Source of the DNA: Dongia sedimenti
Lineage (GTDB): Bacteria > Pseudomonadota > Alphaproteobacteria > Dongiales > Dongiaceae
Length of the DNA: 64,000 nt
Assembly (NCBI GenBank): GCA_030715195.1
Contig: JAUYVI010000001.1
Span: 124,001 to 188,000 of the forward strand
Direction of reading: 5' to 3'
The position numbers and the translations under genes are program-made. This document shows, in pieces, positions 17,337-26,168 of this stretch. Under the pieces are notes generated by a model that was not told where the DNA came from, did no database searches, and saw only the letters and a list, made by a program, of their open reading frames with translations. How positions within the stretch are numbered: position 1 is the stretch's first letter; each line of letters opens with the position of its first letter.

Positions 17337-18038
17337 ATGCAGTTGGCAGACGACACCACCTCGACAGCGATGATCCGCGAGGCGCTGCAGTTCAGCCGCA
17401 ACTCGCTGGAGGCTTCCTCATCCGTCTTCTTCTGGATCGAGGACCGCAAGCGCATCTCCGGCATCGAGCTGAGCGGGATGCCGCAGGAATTGATGACCCG
17501 CTATCTCGAGGGGATGAACGTCTACGATCCCCTGAACATCTTCGAATTGGTCAATACCGACAAGCGGATCGCCGTCCTGGCGCAGGAACGCTGCCGCCGT
17601 TCCAGCGCCGAAAACCAGATCTACGGCGAGTTTCTCGGGTCGTACGGGTTGGTCGACGAAGTCGACTTCCTGTTCTGGCACGACGGTGCGCCGTTCGCCT
17701 TTCTGGGGATCCTCAAGCGCCGCAACGATCCGCCGTTCTCGGCCGGCATGATCGATTGGGAGGCCATGCGGAGCTATCTCGAGTTCAATTTGAAGATGCA
17801 TTCCCGCATGCGCCGGGTCCGCTGGATCTCCACCCTGCAGCATCGCTACGGCCTCACCCAGCGGGAGATCGAGGTTGTCGAGCTGCTTAACAATGGTGCA
17901 TCGAATCTCACCATTGCGCAGATTCTAGGCATCGGCGTTGCCACGGTGAAGACCTACATCATCAAGATCCTGAACAAGCTCGGCGTCGAAAGCCGGGCGG
18001 CCATCGTCTCCTTCACGATGCGCCTGCAGATGCTGTAG
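17337..18038 (+). CDS. LuxR-type transcriptional regulator without a clear autoinducer domain
   Basis: A 233-residue regulator. The last 60 residues form the LuxR helix-turn-helix: YGLTQREIEVVELL, ASNLTIAQILGIGVATVKTY, then KILNKLGVESRAA. The N-terminal 165 residues look like a small sensory (GAF-like) domain; the pattern of tryptophan, tyrosine and aspartate seen in acyl-homoserine-lactone binders is not obvious. AGGAG precedes ATG 17337. It sits behind a sigma-54 promoter and ahead of a second LuxR gene. Confidence 0.82.
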   Translation: MQLADDTTSTAMIREALQFSRNSLEASSSVFFWIEDRKRISGIELSGMPQELMTRYLEGMNVYDPLNIFELVNTDKRIAVLAQERCRRSSAENQIYGEFLGSYGLVDEVDFLFWHDGAPFAFLGILKRRNDPPFSAGMIDWEAMRSYLEFNLKMHSRMRRVRWISTLQHRYGLTQREIEVVELLNNGASNLTIAQILGIGVATVKTYIIKILNKLGVESRAAIVSFTMRLQML

Positions 18039-18212
18039 CCGGCTCGACCCCACCCGCGCCGTATCACCGCCCAGCCCAATCAACGTCACGAAGGTGAACG
18101 TGCGCGGTACCCGCGCTTCCCATAACCGACGAGCAGTGGCTGGCGACGAGAGCGGCCACCGGTCATTGACAGCCGGCAAGAAAATAAGCGAGCATTTGAT
18201 CCGGAGCGAGCC

Positions 18213-19004
18213 GTGCTCTTCAGGACCAGTGGTGTCGCGCGACCCATGTTGGACGGCCTAATTCGGGAGATCGAGGAGTCGGCCGATGTCGATCGGTGCC
18301 TAGATCTGTTGTTGCGGTGCGCGCAGCACCTGGGCTTCTCCGCTGTTGTCTATGATTATGCCGCTGTCCCGCTGTCCCATGACGGGGACATGATCCCGCC
18401 GAGCATCATGCGGACGCGCGACCTGCCGGAGGACTTCAGCGATCTATGGCTGCACCAGGGGTTCTATCGTATCGACCCCGCGCAGCAGCTCTGCGTCCGT
18501 AGAAGCGTTCCCTTCGTGTGGTCTCACCAAGTGGATGCGGAAGAGGTGGGCGGTCTGATGCTGACCGCGGAACATGCACCGGTCCTCACCTACCTGCGCG
18601 ACTGCCGCCTGACCTGCGGCGTGACGGTGCCGATCTACGGCACCGGCGGCGGTCTGGCGACCGTGACCGCGGTTCGGGAAGGACCCGGCCACAATTTCCT
18701 GCATCACGCGCGCAAGGAGTTGGCGTCTTTCGCGCTCTCCGCGCAGCATGCGCATGCAGCGGTCTATCAATCCCTTGCCGACGAATACAAGACCTGCCAG
18801 GCCGTAAGACTGACGCCCCGGGAACTGGAATGCATCCGGTGGGTGGCGCGCGGCAAGACCGCGGATGACATCGCCCTCATTCTCGGCCTCTCGCTCGCGA
18901 CGGCGATTTTTCATATCCGTAACGCAACCAGGAAGCTCGGCGCGGGCAGCCGCGGACAGGCGATTGCCCATGCCGCCCACTACCGACTGATCGACCTGCA
19001 CTGA
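18213..19004 (+). CDS. LuxR solo with autoinducer-binding domain (PipR/OryR-like)
   Basis: A 263-residue regulator starting with GTG 18213 (GGAG nearby; ATG 18246 is an alternative). Residues 15-160 form the autoinducer-binding domain and 200-255 the LuxR helix-turn-helix (LTPRELECIRWVARGKTADD). Aligned to TraR by the conserved D70 and W85 (here D88 and W103), the positions of W57 and Y61 hold F75 and W79. The change Y61W is a mark of the plant-signal LuxR subfamily (OryR, XccR, PsoR, PipR), which responds to plant compounds rather than AHLs. No luxI is present. The next gene is a proline iminopeptidase, the typical neighbour of that subfamily. Confidence 0.85.
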   Translation: MLFRTSGVARPMLDGLIREIEESADVDRCLDLLLRCAQHLGFSAVVYDYAAVPLSHDGDMIPPSIMRTRDLPEDFSDLWLHQGFYRIDPAQQLCVRRSVPFVWSHQVDAEEVGGLMLTAEHAPVLTYLRDCRLTCGVTVPIYGTGGGLATVTAVREGPGHNFLHHARKELASFALSAQHAHAAVYQSLADEYKTCQAVRLTPRELECIRWVARGKTADDIALILGLSLATAIFHIRNATRKLGAGSRGQAIAHAAHYRLIDLH

Positions 19005-19169
19005 GCCTTGCCACCCTAACAGTTCTGTGAGCTAGGCGCCGGCTCCCCCGGATCATATTTTCGACCGTTACCTCCGCATTCGGCACGCAAGCGTCGGCCG
19101 CATCCGAACGCGCCGTTGCAGAGGCTTGGGCCAGGGGGAGCCCCGGGGAGCAAGAGGGGAGGCGAGGTG

Positions 19170-20078
19170 GTGCCGCAGTTCAGTCAGATCACGGCCGAGG
19201 GCAAGTATCGGATCCACCGCGTGCCGGTCGATGGCCACCAGGTCGTAGCCTACGACTACGGCGACAGCGAGGAAGTGCTGTATTGCCTGAACGGCGGCCC
19301 GGGCTTGCCCTGCGACTATGTCCGGGACAGCCATCGGATCATGGCCGAGCGCGGCTACCGGGTTGTCATCCATGATCAGTTGGGGACCGGCGCCTCGGAC
19401 CGACCGAGCGATCCGAGCCTCTGGACCATCGAGCGCTATGTCGCCGAGGTGGAGACGGTCCGGCAGGCACTGAATCTCGGGCGGGTCCACTTGCTGGGAC
19501 AGTCCTGGGGCACCTGGCTGGGGCTCGACTATTGCCTCGCCCATCCCGAGGCGATCAAGACCTTCACGTTCGCGAACGGCACGGCTGAAATAGCGCTTCA
19601 CCTGCAAGATCTGGCGAGGCTGCGCGGCGCGCTCGGCACGGAAACCGTGGCCATGATGGCCAAGCACGAGGCCGAGGGCACGACCGACCACCCGGAATAT
19701 CAGGGTGCCATCACGATCCTGAACTATCGCCATGTCTGCCGGCTGGATATCTGGCCTGCCGCCCTCAACCGCTCGCTGGCCGGGATCAACATGGAAATCT
19801 ACGGCACTATGTGGGGACCGAACGAATTCACCTGCATCGGCACCTTGCGTGACTGGGACCGGCTCGCCGATCTGCCGAAGCTGCAGGCGCCCTGCCTGGT
19901 GCTGTGCGGGATGCACGACGAACTCACCCCGGACAGCGCAGCCCGCATCCACCGCGGGCTGCCAAATTCGCGCCTCAAGGTCTTCAAGAACAGCGCGCAT
20001 ATGCCGTTCTTTGAAGAGCCCGAGGCCTACTTTTCCGTGCTGAGCGACTTCTTGCGCGACCACCACGGAAGGAAATGA
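19170..20078 (+). CDS. pip: Proline iminopeptidase-type alpha/beta hydrolase (Pip)
   Basis: A 302-residue alpha/beta hydrolase of peptidase family S33. NGGPG (oxyanion region, residues 42-46), the nucleophile S112 in GQSWG, the acid in GMHDELTP and the histidine in NSAHMPFF are all present. Family enzymes release N-terminal proline or related small acyl amides. I use GTG 19170, about seven bases after GGGGAGG; GTG 19167 and TTG 19116 are alternatives. The gene lies between a LuxR solo and a peptide ABC transporter, the setting in which pip genes are induced by plant signals. Confidence 0.87.
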   Translation: MPQFSQITAEGKYRIHRVPVDGHQVVAYDYGDSEEVLYCLNGGPGLPCDYVRDSHRIMAERGYRVVIHDQLGTGASDRPSDPSLWTIERYVAEVETVRQALNLGRVHLLGQSWGTWLGLDYCLAHPEAIKTFTFANGTAEIALHLQDLARLRGALGTETVAMMAKHEAEGTTDHPEYQGAITILNYRHVCRLDIWPAALNRSLAGINMEIYGTMWGPNEFTCIGTLRDWDRLADLPKLQAPCLVLCGMHDELTPDSAARIHRGLPNSRLKVFKNSAHMPFFEEPEAYFSVLSDFLRDHHGRK

Positions 20079-20124
20079 GCCGATGCCGAATGCAACGGCG
20101 CGGCGCTTCAACAGGGAGACAACA

Positions 20125-21645
20125 ATGAAATTCGCTTGGAAACATGCGCTGTTGGCGGCGGGGCTCATGCTGGGCCTGGCGGGGTGGGGCGCCGACCGGG
20201 CCGCTGCAGCCGGCACCCTCACGATCGCGCGCGAGCAGGACAGCACGACCTTCGACCCGGCCAAGACCATCTTGGCGCCTGACATCTGGGTGCTGACGCA
20301 GTTCTACTCGACGCTGGTCCGTTCGGACATCACCGCGACCAAGATCCTACCGGATCTGGCCGAGAGTTGGACCATTTCCCCGGACGGCAAGACCTATACC
20401 TTCAAGCTGCGGGCGGCGAAGTTCTCGGATGGCAGCCCGGTGCAGGCCTCGGACGTGGTGTTCAGCCTGAAGCGGGTGCGCGACATGAAGGACGCACCGT
20501 TGCGGGCCCTCTTCTCGCCGCTGGACCAAGCGGAGGCACCGGACCCCGCGACGGTGGTCCTCACCCTGAAGACCCCGTCGCCGCCGTTCCTCGCCACCTT
20601 GGCGATGTTCGCGGCGTCGATCCTGCCGGAAAAGGCCGTGACCGCCGCCGGCGATAAGTTCGGCGAGCAGCCGGTGGGCTCCGGCGCGTTCGTGCTGAGG
20701 GAGTGGCGCCGCGGCGACACCGTCGTGCTTGAGCGCAATCCCAACTTCTGGGAGCCGGGACTGCCGAAGCTCGACCGGATCGAGTGGAAATATGTCGACA
20801 ACGACAACACCCGCGTCCTGAAGCTGCAAGCCGGCGAAGTCGATGCGGCGACCTTCATTCCCTGGAATCAGATCAAGCAGCTGCAGGCCGATCCGAAGCT
20901 CAATGTGCAGCTGGATAACTCCACCCGCCTGGACCACATCCTGATCAACCACAGCCACAAGCCCCTGGACAATAAGTTGGTACGCCAGGCTCTGAACACC
21001 GCGATCGACCAGAAGGCGATCGTCGATGTCGTCACGTCCGGCTTCGGCACGGTGGCAAATTCCTTCTTCCCGTTGAACGGCGTGGACTACAACCCCGACA
21101 ACAAGAACTATGCCCACGACCCGGCCAAGGCGAAGGCGATGCTCGAACAGGCCGGCGTGAAGAACCTGAAGCTGGACTTCGTCATCGTCGCCGGGGATTC
21201 CTCGCACGAGCAAATTGCCGTGCTGGTCAAGGACCAGCTTGCCAAGATCGGGGTGGAGCTCAACATCGTTAAGCTCGAAGCCGGCCAGCAATGGGATGCC
21301 CTGGTCGCCGGGGACTACGATCTCGGCATCATGTGGTGGCTGAACGACGTGTCGGACCCGGACGAGAAGGCCCAGTTCTGCGTCTCGGGCGATCCGGAGA
21401 ACCGGTCCTATTATACCAACTACAATAACCCCGAGGTCAGCGTCCTGGTGCAGAAGGCGGCAGTCGAACTCGATCCGGCGAAGCGCAAGGAGATGTATTA
21501 TAAGATCCAGGCGATCGCCAAGGATGACGTGCATTGGATCGACCTCTACTACAGCCCGTTCCGCAACGCCTCGCGCAGCAACGTGAAGGGCTTCGTCCAG
21601 GACCCGCTGGGCCGCTATGCGCTTGAAACCGCAAGCGTCGAATAG
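20125..21645 (+). CDS. Peptide/dipeptide ABC transporter substrate-binding protein (SBP family 5)
   Basis: A 506-residue periplasmic receptor of the DppA/OppA family. Start at ATG 20125 behind AGGGAG, giving a good Sec signal peptide (hydrophobic LLAAGLMLGLAGWG, cleavage after AAA around residue 30). The body opens with LTIAREQDSTTFDPAKT and has the family stretch WTISPDGKTYTFKLR. It leads the transporter genes; the ligand may be a small peptide or a plant-derived amide as in the PipR system (inference). Confidence 0.9.
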   Translation: MKFAWKHALLAAGLMLGLAGWGADRAAAAGTLTIAREQDSTTFDPAKTILAPDIWVLTQFYSTLVRSDITATKILPDLAESWTISPDGKTYTFKLRAAKFSDGSPVQASDVVFSLKRVRDMKDAPLRALFSPLDQAEAPDPATVVLTLKTPSPPFLATLAMFAASILPEKAVTAAGDKFGEQPVGSGAFVLREWRRGDTVVLERNPNFWEPGLPKLDRIEWKYVDNDNTRVLKLQAGEVDAATFIPWNQIKQLQADPKLNVQLDNSTRLDHILINHSHKPLDNKLVRQALNTAIDQKAIVDVVTSGFGTVANSFFPLNGVDYNPDNKNYAHDPAKAKAMLEQAGVKNLKLDFVIVAGDSSHEQIAVLVKDQLAKIGVELNIVKLEAGQQWDALVAGDYDLGIMWWLNDVSDPDEKAQFCVSGDPENRSYYTNYNNPEVSVLVQKAAVELDPAKRKEMYYKIQAIAKDDVHWIDLYYSPFRNASRSNVKGFVQDPLGRYALETASVE

Positions 21646-21649
21646 GTGC

Positions 21650-21717
21650 CGGCGCGGCATTCCCGCGCCGTGCGCGATCTGAAGCGGAAGCGGTAGGGCA
21701 TGTACCGCTTCCGCTTC
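21650..21717 (+). repeat. Two consecutive hairpins between receptor and permease genes, the second spanning a start codon
   Basis: Hairpin 1: 21650-21670, 8-base arms CGGCGCGG/CCGCGCCG with a 5-base loop. Hairpin 2: 21681-21717, perfect 15-base arms GAAGCGGAAGCGGTA / TACCGCTTCCGCTTC with a 7-base loop GGGCATG, whose last three bases are the permease start codon (21700-21702). Likely roles are to stabilise the receptor mRNA and reduce translation of the permease. Confidence 0.8.
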
Positions 21718-22638
21718 GTCCTGTTCCGTCCCCTGCAACTCGTCCCGGTCTTGCTGGGCATCAGCGCCATTACCTTCGTGCTGGTGCGCTCGATCCCCGG
21801 CGATCCCGCGCGCATCCTGCTTGGCAGCAGGGCGACCCCCGAAACCATCGCTCAGATCCGCGCTCAGTTCGGACTGGACGAGCCGCTCTGGCTGCAGTTC
21901 GTTTACTTCCTGAAGAACCTGGTCCATGGCGACATGGGCCGGTCGATCCTCTACAAGTCCGAAGTTCTCGGGATCGTGACCGATCGGATCGAGCCCACCG
22001 CCGTCCTGGTCGCGGGCAGCGTGCTGCTGGCCGTCGTCTTCGCGGTGTCGCTCTCGGCCCTCGCCGCCACCCACAAAGGGCGAGCGACGGATCACCTGGT
22101 CCGGATGTTCTCGACTGCCGGCCTGGGCTTCCCGGCATTCTGGCTGGGAATCATGTTGATGATGGTGTTCAGCGTCCGGCTCGAGCTCTTCCCGGTCTCC
22201 GGATACGGCGACACGCCACTCGACCGGCTGCACCACATGCTCCTGCCCTGCCTCACGGTCGCCCTGGCGCTATCGGCCGTGCTGACGCGAAATCTGCGCG
22301 CCAGCATGATCGCCCAGATGGCCTCGGACTACGCCACCGCCGCCAGGGCCCGCGGTCTGCCGGATCGCGCCATCTTCTGGCGGCACGTGTTGCCGAACTC
22401 GATCGTTCCCACGGTCAACCTGCTGGCGATCAACATCGGCTGGCTGATCGGCGGTACGGTGGTGATCGAATCGGTGTTCTCGATCCCGGGCATGGGGCAG
22501 CTTCTGGTGCGGGCGATCTTCTCCCGCGACTATATGGTCGTGCAGGCGGTCGCGATGGTGTTCGCCTGCGCCAGCGTCCTGGTCAACTTCGCCGCCGACA
22601 TCGCCACCGTGGCGATCGATCCGAGGGTCAAGCTGTGA
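21700..22638 (+). CDS. Peptide ABC transporter permease (DppB-like)
   Basis: A 312-residue inner-membrane permease. The N-terminal LVPVLLGISAITFVLVRSIPGDPA is the DppB/OppB signature and the cytoplasmic EAA-type loop (YATAARARGLPDRAIFWRH) faces the ATPases. About six membrane segments. The start codon lies inside a 15-base-pair hairpin and no strong ribosome-binding site is exposed, which suggests low or regulated translation. The stop overlaps the next gene's GTG start. Confidence 0.9.
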   Translation: MYRFRFVLFRPLQLVPVLLGISAITFVLVRSIPGDPARILLGSRATPETIAQIRAQFGLDEPLWLQFVYFLKNLVHGDMGRSILYKSEVLGIVTDRIEPTAVLVAGSVLLAVVFAVSLSALAATHKGRATDHLVRMFSTAGLGFPAFWLGIMLMMVFSVRLELFPVSGYGDTPLDRLHHMLLPCLTVALALSAVLTRNLRASMIAQMASDYATAARARGLPDRAIFWRHVLPNSIVPTVNLLAINIGWLIGGTVVIESVFSIPGMGQLLVRAIFSRDYMVVQAVAMVFACASVLVNFAADIATVAIDPRVKL

Positions 22639-23486
22639 TCGCCGCGGGTGTGCCGGCGTTGCGCTTCGGGCGGATGCCACGCTGGGCCGGACCCTTGCCG
22701 CTCACGGTCGGCATCGCCGTCATCGCGGTCTGGATCGTCCTGGCGCTCGGTGCGCCCTGGCTGGCGCCTTATGACCCCTTCCTGCAGGACTTGGCGGTGA
22801 GGCTGCAGCCCCCGGGGGCCCTCCATCCCTTCGGCACCGACAATTTCGGCCGCGACATCCTCTCGCGCGTGATCTGGTCGGCCAGGGTCGATCTCACGAT
22901 GGGCGTCATCGGGGTGGCGTTTCCCTTCCTGATCGGCACCGGCATCGGCGCCGTGGCCGGGTATTTCGGTGGCGCAGTCGACCTCATCTTCATGCGGATC
23001 CTGGATATGGTGCTGGCCTTTCCGTTCCTGGTGCTGGTGCTCGCCATCCTGGCAATTCTGGGACCCGGATTGACCAGCTTCTACATCGCCCTGGCGCTGG
23101 TCGGCTGGGTCTCCTATGCCCGCCTGATTCGCGCGCAGGTGCTGGTGGTGAAGGGCAGCGACTTCGTTATCGCGGCGCGCAGCCTCGGCTACAGCCATCT
23201 CCGGATCATGTTCCGGCACGTCCTGCCGAACTCGATCGTGGCCTCGATCGTCTTCGCGATGTCGGACATCGTGCTCGTGGTGCTGTCCGGCTCGGCGATC
23301 AGCTATCTCGGCCTCGGTGTCCAGCCGCCGACGGCGGAATGGGGCGTGATGATCGCCGAGGGCCAGAGCTACATCTCGACCGCCTGGTGGATCACGACCT
23401 TCCCCGGGGTCGCGATCGTTCTGATGGCCTTTGGCTTCAGCATGCTGGCGGACGGGCTCGGCGAGAAACTGGGTCTGGACGGATGA
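22635..23486 (+). CDS. Peptide ABC transporter permease (DppC-like)
   Basis: A 283-residue permease, GTG start at 22635 overlapping the DppB-like stop. DppC features include LAPYDPFLQD, HPFGTDNFGRDILSR (residues about 60-75) and the EAA loop FVIAARSLGYSHLRIMFRH. The N terminus is short, as in DppC. The stop overlaps the ATG of the first ATPase (ATGA). Confidence 0.9.
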   Translation: MIAAGVPALRFGRMPRWAGPLPLTVGIAVIAVWIVLALGAPWLAPYDPFLQDLAVRLQPPGALHPFGTDNFGRDILSRVIWSARVDLTMGVIGVAFPFLIGTGIGAVAGYFGGAVDLIFMRILDMVLAFPFLVLVLAILAILGPGLTSFYIALALVGWVSYARLIRAQVLVVKGSDFVIAARSLGYSHLRIMFRHVLPNSIVASIVFAMSDIVLVVLSGSAISYLGLGVQPPTAEWGVMIAEGQSYISTAWWITTFPGVAIVLMAFGFSMLADGLGEKLGLDG

Positions 23487-24484
23487 CCGACCCGGTGCTT
23501 GAGGTCCGCGCGCTTTCGGTGACGACCGCGGGATCCGTTCCGCCGCGGACCATCGTCGACGGCGTCTCCTTCGATCTCGGCGCCGCCGAGATTCTCGGCC
23601 TGGTCGGCGAAAGCGGCTCGGGGAAGAGCGTCACCTGCCGCGCCCTGATGCGCCTGCTTCCCCCCGACAGTCTGCGAATCTCGGGCGGTGCGGTCTGGAT
23701 AGGCGGACGCGACATCGTCGCCGCCTCGGAAGCGCAATTGCACGCCGTGCGCGGCGGCGAAATCGGCATGATCTTCCAGAATCCCTCCAGCCATCTCAAC
23801 CCTTTGATGCGGATCGGTGAGCAGATCGGGGAGAGTCTTCGCTTCCACCGCGGCATCGGCCGTCGCGAGGCGCGCGGCGAATCTATTGAACTTCTGCGGC
23901 AGGTCGGGATCGCCGATCCCGAGAGCCGATTCTCCGAATTCCCTCACCAGTTCTCCGGCGGGATGCGGCAGCGGGCGATGATCGCCATGGCCCTCGCCTG
24001 TCATCCGGCAATCCTGATCGCCGACGAGCCGACGACGGCGCTAGACGTCACGGTACAGGCGCAGATCCTGCGGTTGCTGTTGGAGTTGCGCGACAAGCGC
24101 GGTCTCTCGATCATCCTGGTCACGCATGATCTCGGCATCGTGGCGCAGACCTGCGACGCCATCGCCATCATGTATGCCGGGCGCATCGCCGAACGCGGGC
24201 CGAAGCGCGAGGTGCTGCGGCGGCCGCTGCATTCCTACACTGCGCGGCTGATCGATTGTCAGCCGTCGCGACCGACATCCGATATCCATCTCGCGACCAT
24301 CCCTGGGCAGCCGCCCTCGCTGGACGACATGCCCGGCGGCTGCCGCTTCCACCCGCGCTGCGACGACGCGTTACCGGTCTGCCGCATTGCTTGTCCGGAA
24401 CTGATTGATTTCTCGGATGCCGCGGCCGGCCGACATCTCGCCGCGTGCCATGTTGCGACGCGCCGCCGGGCGGAGGTTGCATGA
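23483..24484 (+). CDS. Peptide ABC transporter ATP-binding protein (DppD-like)
   Basis: A 333-residue ATPase starting at ATG 23483 in an ATGA overlap. Walker A GESGSGKS, signature FSGGMRQR, Walker B ILIADEPTTALDV. The C-terminal oligopeptide-transporter extension with the cysteine pattern CRFHPRC...CRIACPEL is intact; that motif binds an iron-sulfur cluster in some members. Pairs with the DppF-like gene that follows with another ATGA overlap. Confidence 0.9.
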   Translation: MTDPVLEVRALSVTTAGSVPPRTIVDGVSFDLGAAEILGLVGESGSGKSVTCRALMRLLPPDSLRISGGAVWIGGRDIVAASEAQLHAVRGGEIGMIFQNPSSHLNPLMRIGEQIGESLRFHRGIGRREARGESIELLRQVGIADPESRFSEFPHQFSGGMRQRAMIAMALACHPAILIADEPTTALDVTVQAQILRLLLELRDKRGLSIILVTHDLGIVAQTCDAIAIMYAGRIAERGPKREVLRRPLHSYTARLIDCQPSRPTSDIHLATIPGQPPSLDDMPGGCRFHPRCDDALPVCRIACPELIDFSDAAAGRHLAACHVATRRRAEVA

Positions 24485-25473
24485 CTGCCGCCGCACCGCT
24501 GCTCGAAATCTCCAATCTCGCGGTGCGCTATCGCACGGGCGGCTTCGCCAGGCCGGGCCATGATCGCCCGATGGTGCGTGCGGTGGACGACGTCAGCTTC
24601 GCGCTGCACGCCGGCGAGACGCTGGGCGTGGTTGGCGAGTCAGGCTGCGGCAAGAGCACCCTGGCCCGGGCGATTCTCCGCCTGGAGCCAATCGCGGGAG
24701 GCAGCATCCGCCTGGACGGCCGCGAGATGGCTTCGGCGCAGGGAGCGGAGATCGCCTGGCTCCGCGCCCGCACGGCGATGATCTTCCAGGATCCCTACAA
24801 CGCGCTCAACCCGCGCATGAGCGTCGGCGAGACGCTGGGTGAGGTGGTGCGGGTCCATCGGAAAGCTGCCTCGCTTGAGAACCGCACCCGCGTGCTGGAT
24901 CTGATGGCCCTGGTCGGGCTGGGGCCGGAACTGGTCGATCGCAAGCCGCGGTCGCTGAGCGGCGGGCAATGCCAGCGAGTGGGCATCGCCCGCGCCTTGG
25001 CCCTGGAACCGGAGCTGGTGATCGCCGACGAATGCGTGGCGGCGCTCGACGTCTCGATCCAGGGCCAGATCATCAATCTCCTGATCGATCTCAAGGCGAA
25101 GATGCGGCTCGCCCTGATCTTTATCGCCCATGACCTCACGGTGGTCCGGCGCCTCTGCGACCGTGTGGCCGTTATGTATTTGGGGCGCATCGTCGAGATC
25201 GGCTCGACGGAAGAAATCTTCACCCGCCCGAAGCACCCCTACACGCGGGCGCTCATTCGGGCGATTCCGGAAATGGACCCCAACCGGCCCTTGTTCCAGG
25301 AACTACTGCCCGGCGAGCCGCCGAGCCCGATCCGGACACCCGCCGGCTGCGCCTTCCATCCCCGTTGCCCGGAGGTCATGCAGATCTGCCGCGATGGCCC
25401 ACCGCCAATCTTGAGCACGGCGGAAGATCGGAATGTCGCATGCCATCGTTTCCCGGGCGCGGGGGTTCCGTAG
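24481..25473 (+). CDS. Peptide ABC transporter ATP-binding protein (DppF-like)
   Basis: A 330-residue ATPase, ATG 24481 overlapping the previous stop. Walker A GESGCGKST, signature LSGGQCQR, Walker B LVIADECVAALDVS; note a cysteine in place of the proline of the usual DEP. The C-terminal FHPRCPEVMQICR cysteine region is present. Last gene of the peptide-transporter operon. Confidence 0.9.
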   Translation: MTAAAPLLEISNLAVRYRTGGFARPGHDRPMVRAVDDVSFALHAGETLGVVGESGCGKSTLARAILRLEPIAGGSIRLDGREMASAQGAEIAWLRARTAMIFQDPYNALNPRMSVGETLGEVVRVHRKAASLENRTRVLDLMALVGLGPELVDRKPRSLSGGQCQRVGIARALALEPELVIADECVAALDVSIQGQIINLLIDLKAKMRLALIFIAHDLTVVRRLCDRVAVMYLGRIVEIGSTEEIFTRPKHPYTRALIRAIPEMDPNRPLFQELLPGEPPSPIRTPAGCAFHPRCPEVMQICRDGPPPILSTAEDRNVACHRFPGAGVP

Positions 25474-25547
25474 CTAGAGGCCGAGGCGGAGGACACGTGC
25501 GCTCAGTAAAGGCACGGATACTGTGTGCGCCGCATTGCTCGACTGCC

Positions 25548-25565
25548 ATTGGCGCGAAGCGGACC
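25548..25565 (+). repeat. Copy 1 of a short dispersed repeat (TTGGCGCAWAGCGGAC type)
   Basis: ATTGGCGCGAAGCGGACC, upstream of the SET-domain gene. Similar copies occur at 26153, 38098, 38386 and 44333, all on the + strand and all in gene-poor stretches. Confidence 0.5.
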
Positions 25566-25692
25566 TGGCTTGACGCGGATGATCTCGTCTGGCAGATGAG
25601 CCCGCTCGCGGTCAGCGGTCTGGCGATTCTCTCGTGCATGCCGATCGCCATCACGCACTGAGATTCCCACCATCATTGCCAAAGACTTCACT

Positions 25693-26127
25693 ATGCGTCG
25701 CATTGCCGTTCGTCACTCCCCAGTTCACGGTCGGGGTCTCTTCGCGCTTACCCAGATCAGTGAGGGCGATCGAATCATCGAGTACAAGGGCAGGCGCGTC
25801 TCGTGGGAGAGTTCGGAAGCGGTCGATCATAGTCATACGTTTCTCTTCGGCCTGGATAACGGGCAGGTCGTGGACGGCGCGCAAGGCGGGAACTCGGCAC
25901 GGTGGATCAACCACAGCTGCGAGCCAAACGCCGAAGTGCAGGAGGAAGAGGATCGGCTCTTCGTTACCGCATTGCGGACCATTGAGGCCGGAACGGAGCT
26001 CTCTATCGACTATGGTCTGCAAGTCGATGTCAGGAAAACCAAGGCGCTGAAAAAGCTCTACGAATGCCGCTGCAGAGCGCGTGCCTGCAGAGGCACCATG
26101 CTGCAACTGCGATCCGGCAAATCCTAG
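25693..26127 (+). CDS. SET-domain protein (putative protein-lysine methyltransferase)
   Basis: A 144-residue stand-alone SET domain. The opening GRGLFA (residues 13-18), the SAM-binding RWINHSCEPN (70-79), the catalytic ELSIDYG (102-108) and a post-SET tail with C125, C127 and C132 that could hold zinc with C76 are all present, so it should be an active methyltransferase. SET proteins of this eukaryote-like type occur sporadically in bacteria; the target could be a host-cell or a bacterial protein. The gene is isolated, with a weak ribosome-binding site, and is bracketed by two copies of a dispersed repeat, which points to acquisition. Confidence 0.85.
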   Translation: MRRIAVRHSPVHGRGLFALTQISEGDRIIEYKGRRVSWESSEAVDHSHTFLFGLDNGQVVDGAQGGNSARWINHSCEPNAEVQEEEDRLFVTALRTIEAGTELSIDYGLQVDVRKTKALKKLYECRCRARACRGTMLQLRSGKS

Positions 26128-26152
26128 GCGCTGCATCCCGCCGAGTCCGGAG

Positions 26153-26168
26153 TTGGCGCAAAGCGGAC
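26153..26168 (+). repeat. Copy 2 of the short dispersed repeat, downstream of the SET gene
   Basis: TTGGCGCAAAGCGGAC, same orientation as copy 1 at 25548, so the SET gene lies between direct repeats 600 bases apart. Confidence 0.5.

Noticed and set aside
19016-19037. Lux-box-like dyad before the iminopeptidase gene (CCTA...TAGG with inner ACAGTTCTGT)
   Set aside because: The two dyads do not share a centre and the match to known lux boxes is poor; not strong enough to list as a site.
20347-22236. Minus-strand frame of 629 codons opposite the peptide receptor and permease
   Set aside because: Antisense shadow of clear genes with no recognisable domain.
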